Both the position numbers and the translations under genes were made by a program. A stretch of DNA of 64,000 nt from Candidatus Rifleibacteriota bacterium (GTDB lineage Bacteria > Muiribacteriota > Ozemobacteria > Ozemobacterales > Ozemobacteraceae), in contig JAAYVD010000114.1 in the NCBI GenBank assembly GCA_012517355.1, forward strand, positions 1-64,000. The letters are read 5' to 3'. Below are positions 37,337-45,662 of this stretch, in pieces (within the stretch, counting starts at the first letter, position 1; the number at the start of each line of letters is the position of its first letter). A model generated the notes under the pieces. The model was not told the origin of the DNA. It worked only from the letters and a program-made list of their open reading frames with translations, and searched no databases.

Positions 37337-37534
37337 CTAGGCGCGCACGTCGATGCGGCGGCCGAGGCCCGACGGGCTGGTCACGGCGGGCTTGGGGGCC
37401 GGCTGGCGACGCACGTTCTGCTGGTTCTGGGAAGCCAGCTTCTCGGCCTGGGAAGGCCGGTTCTTGACCATGACCGGCTTCGTCGTGGACGGGGCCGGGG
37501 TCGGATCGCGACCGGTGGCGGATGTCGTCGGCAT
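37337..37534 (-). CDS. Small basic Pro/Ser-rich protein
   Basis: A 65-residue protein, low complexity at the N-terminus (Thr/Pro/Ala/Ser), basic in the middle (KNRPSQAEKLASQ, QQNVRRQPAPK) and ending SGLGRRIDVRA. No domain recognised. The gene call rests on a good promoter (37556-37584) and AAGGGG upstream of the ATG at 37534. Longer frames in the same phase begin upstream of the promoter and are rejected. Confidence 0.6.
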   Translation of the reverse strand: MPTTSATGRDPTPAPSTTKPVMVKNRPSQAEKLASQNQQNVRRQPAPKPAVTSPSGLGRRIDVRA

Positions 37535-37555
37535 ATGTTCTTCCCCTTCCCTCCA

Positions 37556-37584
37556 AACATACCCCAAAAGAGGGTTGACCGCAA
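37556..37584 (-). promoter_or_regulatory. Promoter of the small basic protein gene
   Basis: On the minus strand, TTGCGG (37579-37584), 17 bases, TATGTT (37556-37561). The transcript would start about 15 nt before the ATG at 37534. Confidence 0.55.
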
Positions 37585-37792
37585 GGATGTCGGCCTCGAC
37601 GGTCGCCCGGACCGGGAAAAACGGGTCTTGGGGATGAAGATCCCTGCTGCGGCCTTCCCACCGGGCACCGAGGCCGTCATGGCGGAGGCCCCTCATGAAC
37701 TCCGGTGGGTGGAAGGGGGGCGCCCTTTCCCGGAAATCGTTCTGGATCCACAATCCCCGGGCGCTTCCGCAACCCGCCCAGGGCAGGTGCGC

Positions 37793-39196
37793 TCAGGTCA
37801 CCTCCACCCCGTCGTCAGACGCGGCCACGACCCGGTGATGCGCAATGGCGTTGGCCTCCAACCGGGCACCACCAGGGCACCGGCAGGGGACGTATTCCCG
37901 GCTGAACCCCTGCCACCAGCCGCCGTCGCAGGTTTCCCACAGCACCTCGACCTCGCGCCCGACCAGCGACCCGTGGAAGGCTGCCGCCGACTCCTTCCAG
38001 ACCCGTTCGACCTCCTTCGAGCGGGCCTGCTTCTCGGCGTTGGCCACCCTCCCCGCGAACCCCGCCGCCGGGGTGCCGGGCCGGGCCGAATACCGGAAGA
38101 TGTGGATCCGCGAGAACCGCTGGCGTTCGACGAACGCCAGGCTTTCCCGAAACAGGCCGTCGGTCTCGCCGGGGAATCCCACGATCAGGTCGGTGGTCAG
38201 GCCGATCCCCGGCAGGCGCGCGCGCACCCGCCCCACCACCTCGGCGAAGGCGGCCGTCGTGTAGGGCCTGTTCATCGCCCGCAGGATCGCGTCGCTTCCG
38301 GCCTGCAACGGCAGGTGCAAATGCGGACAGGCGGCCGGCGAGGTGGCGAGCCAGTCGATCAGGTCGGCCGGCACTTCCAAAGGTTCGATCGAACTGAGGC
38401 GGATCCGGCGCAGGCCTTCGATCCGCTCCAGTTCGCGCAGCACCGGCACCAGGCCGGGTTCGTAGCGGCCCAGGTGGATGCCGGTCAGCACGATCTCGCG
38501 AAACCCCTTTCCCGCCAGGATCGCCCCTTCCGCCGCCACCTCGTCCAGGGACCGTGACCGCTCCCGCCCCCGCAGGTGCGGCACGATGCAATAGGAACAG
38601 AACTGGTTGCACCCGTCCTGGATCTTGAGGAAGGCCCGCGTTCGCGACCCTCCGGAAAGACGGTCCCCGACGTCATGGCCCGTCCCGGACGGCGCCCCCC
38701 CCGGGACTTCCCCGGCTGGGGCCTGCCCGGCTGGGGCCTGCCCGGCTGGGGCCTGCCCGGCTGGGGCCTGCCCGGCTGGGGCCTGCCCGGCTGGGGCCTG
38801 CCCGGCTGGGGCCGGTCCAAACGGAACAGAACCCCAGGTCTGGTCGAGCAGCCCCAACTGGCCCAACAGGGCCTCGACGATTTCGGCGGTCGGGTTCACC
38901 GGCAGCAGGCCGTCAGCTTCGGCCGGAGTCTCCCCGGTCCTGGCCAGGAGGGCAGTCTCGCACCCGGCCAGCACGATGCGGGCGGCGGGCCATTGTTTGC
39001 GGGCCACCCGCAACGCCTGCCGGCCCTTCTGGGAGGCGCGCCCGGTCACCGAGCAACTGTTGAGCACGAACAGGTCGGGGGCGGCGGTGTCGCCGGCCGG
39101 CACCAGGCCCAGGCGGGTCAGCATCTCGCCCAGGCGCTCGGCGTCATACTGGCTGACCTTGCACCCCAACGACCGGATGGCGAACCGGCGGTTCAC
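37793..39196 (-). CDS. mtaB: tRNA N6-threonylcarbamoyladenosine methylthiotransferase MtaB-like
   Basis: A 467-residue radical SAM methylthiotransferase. The N-terminal UPF0004 domain has its three cluster cysteines (SLGCKVSQYD Cys12, LNSCSVTG Cys48, LAGCETA Cys79). The radical SAM motif GCNQFCSYCIVPHLRGRERS is followed by TGIHLGRY, LHLPLQAGS and DLIVGFPGET, and a short TRAM-like C-terminus ends the chain. Such enzymes add a methylthio group to t6A37 of tRNA. Between the two iron-sulfur domains sits an inserted run of the pentapeptide APAGQ encoded by seven 15-bp repeats. The start is a GTG overlapping the rsmE stop (GTGA), with GGAGGGGAAGG upstream. Confidence 0.88.
   Translation of the reverse strand: MNRRFAIRSLGCKVSQYDAERLGEMLTRLGLVPAGDTAAPDLFVLNSCSVTGRASQKGRQALRVARKQWPAARIVLAGCETALLARTGETPAEADGLLPVNPTAEIVEALLGQLGLLDQTWGSVPFGPAPAGQAPAGQAPAGQAPAGQAPAGQAPAGQAPAGEVPGGAPSGTGHDVGDRLSGGSRTRAFLKIQDGCNQFCSYCIVPHLRGRERSRSLDEVAAEGAILAGKGFREIVLTGIHLGRYEPGLVPVLRELERIEGLRRIRLSSIEPLEVPADLIDWLATSPAACPHLHLPLQAGSDAILRAMNRPYTTAAFAEVVGRVRARLPGIGLTTDLIVGFPGETDGLFRESLAFVERQRFSRIHIFRYSARPGTPAAGFAGRVANAEKQARSKEVERVWKESAAAFHGSLVGREVEVLWETCDGGWWQGFSREYVPCRCPGGARLEANAIAHHRVVAASDDGVEVT
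38711..38815. repeat. 15-bp tandem repeat inside mtaB, 7 copies
   Basis: CCCGGCTGGGGCCTG repeated seven times without interruption; only the last copy differs at two bases. It is in frame with mtaB (read on the minus strand) and codes for APAGQ repeats in the inter-domain linker. Copy number change keeps the frame. Confidence 0.95.
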
Positions 39197-39903
39197 CCCT
39201 TCCCCTCCCACCCAAGAAGCCATGCCAGGAGGACCAGGGGTGCCGTGTCCGCCCGCAGCCGGCGCGGGCCGAGCCAGATATGGCGCCATCCGGCCGCGGT
39301 CAGACCGCTCACTTCTTCCCCGGTGAACCCACCCTCGGGACCGGAGACCACCCAGGCCTCGGCCGGCCGTCCCTCCGGCAATGGCGCGGGCACCTCGGCA
39401 GGCTCCTCGTGCAGCAGAAGGGGAACCACCTCACCGACCGGCGAAGGAAGGTCGGCCAACCGCACCGGGCCACGGATCTCCGGCAACCGGCAACCGCCGC
39501 ACTGGAGCATGGCCCCCACGGCGATCTTCCTCCACCGGTCGAGCTTGCCGGCGGCGGGGGAACCGGCAACGCAGCGCGCGGTCAGCACTGGGACCACCGC
39601 CGCCACTCCCAGTTCCACTGCCTTCTCGAGCAACCCTTCGAATCGATCCCCCTTGGTGACGGCCGCGAACAAGGTGACCCGCATCGACGGTTCACGGGCA
39701 GGCTCGACCCAGGAATCGACGGAGAACCTCCCATTCGCCCCCAACCGGGCGGTCGACTCCCGGCCGGCCCCGTCGGTGACCGTGAAGACGTCGCCGAGCC
39801 GCAGGCGCAGCACCGTTTCCAGGTAATGCCGCTGCTCGCGATCCAGGGCGTCGACACCGGCCGGCACCCAGACGCGGCCATGCGCCACGCTCGACCCGTT
39901 CAT
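39193..39903 (-). CDS. rsmE: 16S rRNA (uracil1498-N3)-methyltransferase RsmE
   Basis: A 236-residue SPOUT methyltransferase of the usual RsmE length. The N-terminal PUA-like domain begins RVWVPAGVDALDREQRHYL. The knot is marked by LLEKAVELGV, ARCVAGSPAAGKLDRWRKIA, SGPEGGFTGEEV and LGPRRLRADTAPL. It methylates U1498 of 16S rRNA in the assembled small subunit, using S-adenosylmethionine. The ATG at 39903 gives the standard N-terminus; a longer frame to 40005 lacks support. The stop overlaps the mtaB start. Confidence 0.92.
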   Translation of the reverse strand: MNGSSVAHGRVWVPAGVDALDREQRHYLETVLRLRLGDVFTVTDGAGRESTARLGANGRFSVDSWVEPAREPSMRVTLFAAVTKGDRFEGLLEKAVELGVAAVVPVLTARCVAGSPAAGKLDRWRKIAVGAMLQCGGCRLPEIRGPVRLADLPSPVGEVVPLLLHEEPAEVPAPLPEGRPAEAWVVSGPEGGFTGEEVSGLTAAGWRHIWLGPRRLRADTAPLVLLAWLLGWEGKG

Positions 39904-40050
39904 CGCCACGAGGGGAGACGGCCCGCCAGGATCCGCCGTCTCCTCATCGTTCCCCGCAAACCCTGGCCACCAGACAGGACAGCCCGGTTCCCATGGGTCG
40001 ACCACTCCGCGGAGGGAAAGACGGAAGCACCGCCGCCACGGGAATTCCGC

Positions 40051-40707
40051 TCAGGGCTCGACCCGCGGGGCGTCGCTCCACAGGTCTTCCAGGCCGTAGT
40101 ATTTCCGGGCCTCGGGTTGGAACAGGTGGAGAACGAACTCGCCTCCGTCTACCAAAACCCAGGTCGACAGCGCATCGCGTTCGACGGGGATGCCCCGGGT
40201 TCCCTTGATCTTCAGGCCGGCGGCCACCGCATCGGCCATCGCTTCGACGTGGGGCTGGCTGTGCCCGGTCCCGATCAGGAAGTAGTCAGCGTAGCCGACC
40301 AGGTCGCCCACCGCCAGCACGACCAGGTCTTCGACCTGCTTCTGGTCGAGAATGGTCAGCACCTGCCGCATCCGCTCGGTCAGCGGGGGAGGAGCCGCCC
40401 GGCCACTCGGCACGTCGTTGGCGGGCCGGGCGGAGGAAGTCGCGGCCCGGGTCTTCCCGGTCGTGGCGGTGCCGCGTGCCGGCATCCCGGCGCCGGTGGC
40501 GCGGGAAGCGCGGGGGGCGCCGGTGGCGCGCGACGGTTTCCCGGTGCCAGTGCCGGTGCCGGTGGTGCGCGCCGGCTTCCTGGCGCCAGTGCCGGTGCCA
40601 GTGCCGGTGCCGGTGGCGCGGGGTGCGCGGGCGGCCGTCGTGGCCGGGCGGGCCGGCGCGGCCTTCTTCTTGGGGGCGGGGGAAGCGGGTTTCGTGGTCT
40701 TGCCCAA
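40051..40707 (-). CDS. rsfS: Ribosome silencing factor RsfS with a long low-complexity N-tail
   Basis: A 218-residue protein. The last 110 residues are a normal RsfS/Iojap domain (LDQKQVEDLVVLAVGDL, YADYFLIGTGHSQPHVEAMA, VLVDGGEFVLHLFQPEARKYYGLEDLW), which binds uL14 and blocks subunit joining. The first 100 residues are an Ala/Lys/Arg/Thr/Gly tail with TGTGTGTG repeats, like histone-H1-type tails, and are not part of the family. The start is TTG at 40707 because AAGGAGG lies 7 nt before it; another TTG at 40746 is 5' to this site. A 147-nt gap separates it from rsmE. Confidence 0.88.
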   Translation of the reverse strand: MGKTTKPASPAPKKKAAPARPATTAARAPRATGTGTGTGTGARKPARTTGTGTGTGKPSRATGAPRASRATGAGMPARGTATTGKTRAATSSARPANDVPSGRAAPPPLTERMRQVLTILDQKQVEDLVVLAVGDLVGYADYFLIGTGHSQPHVEAMADAVAAGLKIKGTRGIPVERDALSTWVLVDGGEFVLHLFQPEARKYYGLEDLWSDAPRVEP

Positions 40708-40748
40708 ACGGGGGCCTCCTTGCGGTGGGGGTGCGGACGAAAACAAGA

Positions 40749-40779
40749 CCTGGAAAGACCTGCGTCAGGCCTTTCCAGG
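40749..40779 (-). terminator. Intrinsic terminator of the VOR operon
   Basis: A stem of nine perfect base pairs (CCTGGAAAG and complement) with an inner CCTG/CAGG stem. On the minus strand it is followed by the T-rich TCTTGTTTTCG. It sits 46 nt past the stop of the gamma subunit gene and overlaps the upstream TTG of rsfS, which supports the choice of the TTG at 40707. Confidence 0.72.
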
Positions 40780-40824
40780 GGTCTGCCTATCGGGAACCGT
40801 GCGGCGCCGCCTTCGGGAACGGGC

Positions 40825-41421
40825 TCAGAGGCCCTTGAATACCGAGTAGACGTAGCGGCCGAACATGTATTTCTTCTCTTTGACGAACTGGTAGCCCCGC
40901 TCGAAGGCGGCGAGGTTGACCTCGGCCAGTTCCTTTTTGCCCGCGGGAAGCAGGTTCGGCAGGGCCTTGACCATCTCGTCGTAGGTGACCAGCTTGCTGA
41001 ACTTGGCGTAGGCCCCGGCCATCACCAGGTTGGCGACGCGGGCGTTGCCGAGCTCGTCGGCGATCTCGCTGGCGGGGATCTCGACCAGGCGGATGTCGTC
41101 ACGGAATTCCTGCCGCTCGATCAGCGACGAGTTGTACATCAGCATGCCGCCGGCCTTGATGCGGACGTTGAACTTGGCCACGGACGGCCGGTTCATGGCG
41201 ATGACGGTGTCGGGAACGGTGACCAGCGGGGAGGCGATGGGGTGCTCGGAGATGATGACCGTGCAGTTGGCGGTGCCGCCGCGCATCTCCGGGCCGTAGG
41301 ACGGGATCCAGGAGACGTGCTTGCCGCACCGCATGCCGACCTCGGCCAGGACCTTGCCGAGGAACAGGATACCCTGCCCGCCGAAACCGGCCAGGATGAT
41401 TCGTTCGACTTCCGCTGACAT
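40825..41421 (-). CDS. 2-oxoacid:ferredoxin oxidoreductase gamma subunit, paralog 2
   Basis: A 198-residue gamma subunit of the KOR/VOR type: ILAGFGGQGILFLGKVLAE, SWIPSYGPEMRGGTANCTVI, VIAMNRPSVAKF and ANLVMAGAY. It binds the CoA/TPP-side of the alpha-beta core. It is highly similar to the gamma subunit encoded at 43661-44206 in the same operon, but 17 residues longer, with a C-terminal KEKKYMFGRYVYSVF extension. AAGGAGG lies upstream of the ATG at 41421, and a promoter lies in the gap behind the beta gene, so it can be made on its own. Confidence 0.9.
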   Translation of the reverse strand: MSAEVERIILAGFGGQGILFLGKVLAEVGMRCGKHVSWIPSYGPEMRGGTANCTVIISEHPIASPLVTVPDTVIAMNRPSVAKFNVRIKAGGMLMYNSSLIERQEFRDDIRLVEIPASEIADELGNARVANLVMAGAYAKFSKLVTYDEMVKALPNLLPAGKKELAEVNLAAFERGYQFVKEKKYMFGRYVYSVFKGL

Positions 41422-41488
41422 CGTGCCTTTCCTCCTTGGAGCTCACCCCGTGCGCGGCCGGGCGCCCGCCCGGACCGGCTGCGGGACC

Positions 41489-41517
41489 ATATTACATGCA
41501 ACCGGCCCGGGGCGCAA
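41489..41517 (-). promoter_or_regulatory. Internal promoter for the second gamma subunit gene
   Basis: On the minus strand, TTGCGC (41512-41517), 17 bases, TAATAT (41489-41494), directly after the beta subunit stop at 41523 and 68 nt before the gamma ATG. A start near 41482 would give a separate gamma transcript. Confidence 0.52.
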
Positions 41518-41522
41518 CCGCG

Positions 41523-42275
<753 letters not shown>

Positions 42276-42290
42276 TCGTCAGCTCTCCTA

Positions 42291-43376
42291 TCAGTCGGGC
42301 CGCACGAGCTTGTCGACTTCGTTGAGGATCTCGAAGTCGGAAGGCACCGTGCCACCCGTCCGGCCGAAGAAGTAGACGGGCTTCTTGCCGTCCACCGCGA
42401 GCTTCACGTCCTCCACCATCTGGCCGCAGGACATCTCGACCACCAGGAACTGTTTCGTCTTGGCGGCGAGGTCGGCGAGCACCTGCGAGGGGAAGGGCCA
42501 CAGGCACTTGGGCCGCACCAGGCCGGCCTTGATGCCCCGCTTGCGGCACTTCTCGACGACCGTCTTGAGGATCCGCGAGATGATCCCGTAGCCGACCAGC
42601 ACGATCTCGGCGTCCTCGACCTCGTGGGTCTCGACGGCCATGTGCTTGAGGGAACCCTTGGCAAACTCGTCGGTGATCACCTGGTATTTCTGGTAGAGGT
42701 GCCAGTTGTGCTCCTCGAGCAGCTCGACGTCGAGGAAGATGGTCGAGCAGAGGTTGCGGCCGCCCTTGCGGGGGGCGGTCGTGCCGAGGGCCCAGGGCTT
42801 CTGGTTGATGTCGTAGGTGGCCGGCTCGGGCAGCAGCACCGGTTCCATCATCTGGCCCAGGATGCCGTCACTCAGCACCAGCACCGGGTTGCGGAACCGG
42901 TCGGCCAGCTCGAAGGCGTGGCGGGTCATGTCGGCCATCTCCTGCACCGAGTTGGGGGCGAGCACCAGGGTGCGGTAGTCGCCGTGGCCGCCGCCGCGGG
43001 TGGCCTGCCAGTAGTCGGACTGCGCCGGCGAGATGTTCCCCAGGCCCGGGCCCCCGCGCACGACGTTGACGATCACGCAGGGCATCTCGGCGCCGGCGAT
43101 GTAGCTGATGCCTTCCTGCTTCAGGCTGACGCCCGGGCTGCTGCTGCTGGTCATCACCCGCGCGCCCGCGCTGGCCGCACCGTAGACCATGTTGATGGCG
43201 GCGATCTCGCTCTCCGCCTGCAAAAACACCCCCTCCACCTCGGGCAGCCGCCGCGCCAGGTAGGCCGGCAGCTCGCTCTGCGGGGTGATGGGGTAGCCGA
43301 AATAGTAGCGGCAACCGGCCAGCACCGCGGCCTCGCCGATCGCCTCGTTTCCCTTCATCAGAACCTTGTCGGCCAT
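42291..43376 (-). CDS. vorB: 2-oxoacid:ferredoxin oxidoreductase alpha subunit (VorB-type)
   Basis: A 361-residue alpha subunit: MKGNEAIGEAAVLAGCRYYF and GYPITPQSELPAYLA at the pyrimidine-binding start, QAESEIAAINMVYGAASAGA with the catalytic-region Glu, TSSSSPGVSLKQEGISY, then the transketolase C-terminal domain from about 240. The length and motifs fit the 3-methyl-2-oxobutanoate type (VorB) rather than the longer fused KorA, but the substrate range cannot be fixed from sequence. The ATG at 43376 lies 2 nt after the ferredoxin stop, with AAGGAG inside the end of that gene. Confidence 0.9.
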   Translation of the reverse strand: MADKVLMKGNEAIGEAAVLAGCRYYFGYPITPQSELPAYLARRLPEVEGVFLQAESEIAAINMVYGAASAGARVMTSSSSPGVSLKQEGISYIAGAEMPCVIVNVVRGGPGLGNISPAQSDYWQATRGGGHGDYRTLVLAPNSVQEMADMTRHAFELADRFRNPVLVLSDGILGQMMEPVLLPEPATYDINQKPWALGTTAPRKGGRNLCSTIFLDVELLEEHNWHLYQKYQVITDEFAKGSLKHMAVETHEVEDAEIVLVGYGIISRILKTVVEKCRKRGIKAGLVRPKCLWPFPSQVLADLAAKTKQFLVVEMSCGQMVEDVKLAVDGKKPVYFFGRTGGTVPSDFEILNEVDKLVRPD

Positions 43377-43378
43377 CG

Positions 43379-43597
43379 TCACTTCTCCTTGCTCACGCGA
43401 AAGACCTCGATCGCGATGTCCGGGCAGCTCCGCGCACAGACGGCGCAGCTGGTGCACTTCTCCTCGTTCAGCATCTTCGCGGGATGATACCCCTTCGGGG
43501 TCAGGTGCTCGGCGACGCCCAGGACCTTGACCGGGCAGCGTCCGATGCAGATGCCGCATCCCTTGCACAACTCTTCATTGATGACCCACTTGGCCAT
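43379..43597 (-). CDS. Two-cluster 4Fe-4S ferredoxin subunit (delta)
   Basis: A 72-residue ferredoxin subunit with two Cys-x2-Cys-x2-Cys-x3-CysPro motifs (CKGCGICIGRCPVKVL and CTSCAVCARSCPDIAI) that bind two 4Fe-4S clusters and carry electrons from the TPP site to free ferredoxin. It precedes the alpha subunit in the operon with a 2-nt gap. The start is the ATG at 43597 (MAKWVINEELC). Confidence 0.93.
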   Translation of the reverse strand: MAKWVINEELCKGCGICIGRCPVKVLGVAEHLTPKGYHPAKMLNEEKCTSCAVCARSCPDIAIEVFRVSKEK

Positions 43598-43660
43598 GCC
43601 TTTCCTCCAGAATGTCTGACGATCGATCGCCCTCCAGGATACCGGAGAGCCACCCGCGGT

Positions 43661-44206
43661 TCAACCCTGGAACTCGTAGCCCCGGACGAAGGCCTGCCGG
43701 TTGATCTCGGCCATCTCGGCCTTCTTGGCGGGGATCACCTTCGGCAGCCAGCCCAGCACCTTCTGATAGTCGAGGAAGGGGCAGTGCCTGACGTAGGCCC
43801 CCGCCATGACCAGGTTGGCCACCTTGCCGTTGCCCAGCTCGTCGGCGATCGCGCTGGCCGGCACGGCATGGACCTGCAGGTCGCCGCGCCAGGTCTCGCC
43901 CGCGATCAGCGTCGAGTTGTAGATCAACGTGCCGCCCTTCTTCACGGTCGGCTGGAACCGGGCCACCGAGGGCCGGTTCATCGCCACCAGCGTGTCGGGC
44001 TCCTGCACGATCGGCGAGGCGATCGGCTGCGTCGAGATCACGACCGAGCAGTTCGCTGTGCCGCCCCGCATCTCCGGGCCGTAGGAAGGGATCCACGAGA
44101 CGTTCCGCCCCGCGGCCATCCCCACTTCGGCCAGGACCTTGCCGAGGAACAGGATGCCCTGCCCCCCGAACCCTGCCATGATGATTTCTTCCACGTCCTT
44201 TCCCAT
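43661..44206 (-). CDS. 2-oxoacid:ferredoxin oxidoreductase gamma subunit, paralog 1
   Basis: A 181-residue gamma subunit, first of the oxidoreductase genes in the operon: EIIMAGFGGQGILFLGKVLA, SWIPSYGPEMRGGTANCSVV, LVAMNRPSVARF and IADELGNGKVANLVMAGAY. The core is largely identical to the second gamma at 40825-41421. The ATG at 44206 has AAAGGA at 6 nt; a longer Arg-rich lead is rejected. It lies 64 nt after the P-loop protein gene and 63 nt before the ferredoxin. Confidence 0.9.
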   Translation of the reverse strand: MGKDVEEIIMAGFGGQGILFLGKVLAEVGMAAGRNVSWIPSYGPEMRGGTANCSVVISTQPIASPIVQEPDTLVAMNRPSVARFQPTVKKGGTLIYNSTLIAGETWRGDLQVHAVPASAIADELGNGKVANLVMAGAYVRHCPFLDYQKVLGWLPKVIPAKKAEMAEINRQAFVRGYEFQG

Positions 44207-44270
44207 GTGTTCCTTTCTCCCGTGGGGAGCGGGCCGACCGGGCAGACGGGCCCGGAAAGGCCTGCTCCGC

Positions 44271-45068
44271 TCAGGCGCCGGCCGGAACGGTCGACGTCGC
44301 CTCCGTCGAATCTTTGGGCAGTCCGAGGTGCCAGGGCTGGTCCCAGAACCGTCGGATGACAAAAACCGTGTCGGAATCGAGGGTCGCGAACTCCCCCGCC
44401 AGGGCCGCCGCCGCGCCGTCGGCCAGCCGGAGGCCCGCCCCGAAGGCGGGGGCGAGGCGGTCAGCCAGCATGGCGAAGGCGAGGGGAAGCCCGGTGCGGT
44501 CGGCCACCTCGCGCACCCGGGCGAGGCCCGAGCGGAACAGGTCGGGCGTCGTCTCGTCGGTCAGGTGCGGGTTGGCCACCAGGTGGGTGATGGTGAGGGC
44601 CGACAGGTCGCTGTAGCGCTGCATCGCGGCCAGGGTCTGGTCGGTCGTGAGAAAGCCGGGCCGGAAGGGGTTGACCACGCACAGCACCTGCACGGGGCGC
44701 TTCCCGGCCAGGCCGGTCAGCCGCGCCAGGGGCCGCAGTCCGAGCTCCCCGCCCCCCACGTCGCAGACGATGGGGAACCCGGGTTGCTCGAAGGTGGCCC
44801 AGACGCGGGCCGGCAGGGCGGGCAGGTCGCCGTTGAGGACGCGATCGTCGGGCATGACCAGCACCACCCCCGCCCGGTCGAGGTCTTCCTTCACCTTGCG
44901 GACGCGGAAGAAGGGGTTGACGATGTCGAGGTCGAGGAGGTGGGCTTTCCCCGGCCCCAGGCGGCGGGCGTGCCACAGGGAGAGGTTGAGGGCCAGTTCG
45001 GTCTTCCCCGCTCCCAGGCCGCCGATGAGGAACGTGATCTGGTCCGGCTCGGTGCGCGGCTGGGACAT
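44271..45068 (-). CDS. P-loop ATPase associated with 2-oxoacid oxidoreductase genes
   Basis: A 265-residue cytoplasmic protein with a Walker A motif GGLGAGKTEL (residues 16-25), LLDLDIVNPFFRVR as the switch-like Asp region and VCDVGGGELGLRP as a Walker B-like strand, in the SIMIBI/MinD style. Similar ATP-binding proteins occur next to KOR/VOR genes in clostridia and may help cofactor loading or complex assembly; the role is not established. The ATG at 45068 follows the hydrolase stop by 7 nt. Confidence 0.75.
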   Translation of the reverse strand: MSQPRTEPDQITFLIGGLGAGKTELALNLSLWHARRLGPGKAHLLDLDIVNPFFRVRKVKEDLDRAGVVLVMPDDRVLNGDLPALPARVWATFEQPGFPIVCDVGGGELGLRPLARLTGLAGKRPVQVLCVVNPFRPGFLTTDQTLAAMQRYSDLSALTITHLVANPHLTDETTPDLFRSGLARVREVADRTGLPLAFAMLADRLAPAFGAGLRLADGAAAALAGEFATLDSDTVFVIRRFWDQPWHLGLPKDSTEATSTVPAGA

Positions 45069-45075
45069 GGCGGCG

Positions 45076-45642
45076 TTATTTGCCGATGGTGTTGATCAGT
45101 TCCTGGAACTTCTCGAAATGGGGGACGTCGACCCGCTCGACCATCTCGTGCATCACCACGTCCATGGTGGTGATGATGGCGCCGGCGCGGCGCATCTTCT
45201 CGAGGGACACGCGCCAGTCGACCTTGTGCCGGGAACTGGTGGCGTCGAGCACGACATGGACGCGGAAGCCGCGGGTGAGGGCGTCGAGCACGGTCTGGCA
45301 GACCGACACGTGGGTCTCCATGCCGACGACGACCAGGGTGTTGGTGTTCATCGCCTCGAGGCGGAGGGTCAGATCCTCGTTGCCGAAGCAGCTGTAGCGG
45401 TTGCGCTTGATGGGCTCGAGGCGCGGCACCAGCCCCTTGATCTCCTCGATCGACCCGCCGAAGATCTGGGGGGCCAGCTCCGTGATCAGGATGGGAAGCC
45501 CGACCAGCCCGGCGAAGGAGACCAGGGTCTTGATGTTGTTGATCATGGGTTCCTTGCGGTAGATGGGCTTGATGCAGCGCTTCTGCACGTCGCAGATCAG
45601 CAGGACGGAGCCTTCACGGGTCAGGATGTCGGGATGTCGCAT
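45076..45642 (-). CDS. Isochorismatase/nicotinamidase-family cysteine hydrolase
   Basis: A 188-residue cysteine hydrolase. The catalytic Asp lies in LLICDVQKRC, the Cys in GMETHVSVCQTVLDAL, with the cis-peptide region at GMETH. The middle lysine is not in the usual TEQxPxxLG context (here ITELAPQIFGG). The eukaryotic ISOC1/2 and YcaC-like group has this layout. The true substrate (amide, isochorismate or N-carbamoyl) is unknown. The ATG at 45642 has GGAG at 9 nt. The downstream P-loop gene begins 7 nt later, so it leads or joins the oxidoreductase operon. Confidence 0.83.
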   Translation of the reverse strand: MRHPDILTREGSVLLICDVQKRCIKPIYRKEPMINNIKTLVSFAGLVGLPILITELAPQIFGGSIEEIKGLVPRLEPIKRNRYSCFGNEDLTLRLEAMNTNTLVVVGMETHVSVCQTVLDALTRGFRVHVVLDATSSRHKVDWRVSLEKMRRAGAIITTMDVVMHEMVERVDVPHFEKFQELINTIGK

Positions 45643-45662
45643 GGGGTGTGTCTCCTCGCGGG

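Noticed and set aside
37023-37661. Minus-strand 212-codon frame across the small basic gene and its promoter
   Set aside because: Arg/Pro/Gly-rich and runs through the promoter of the better supported 65-residue gene.
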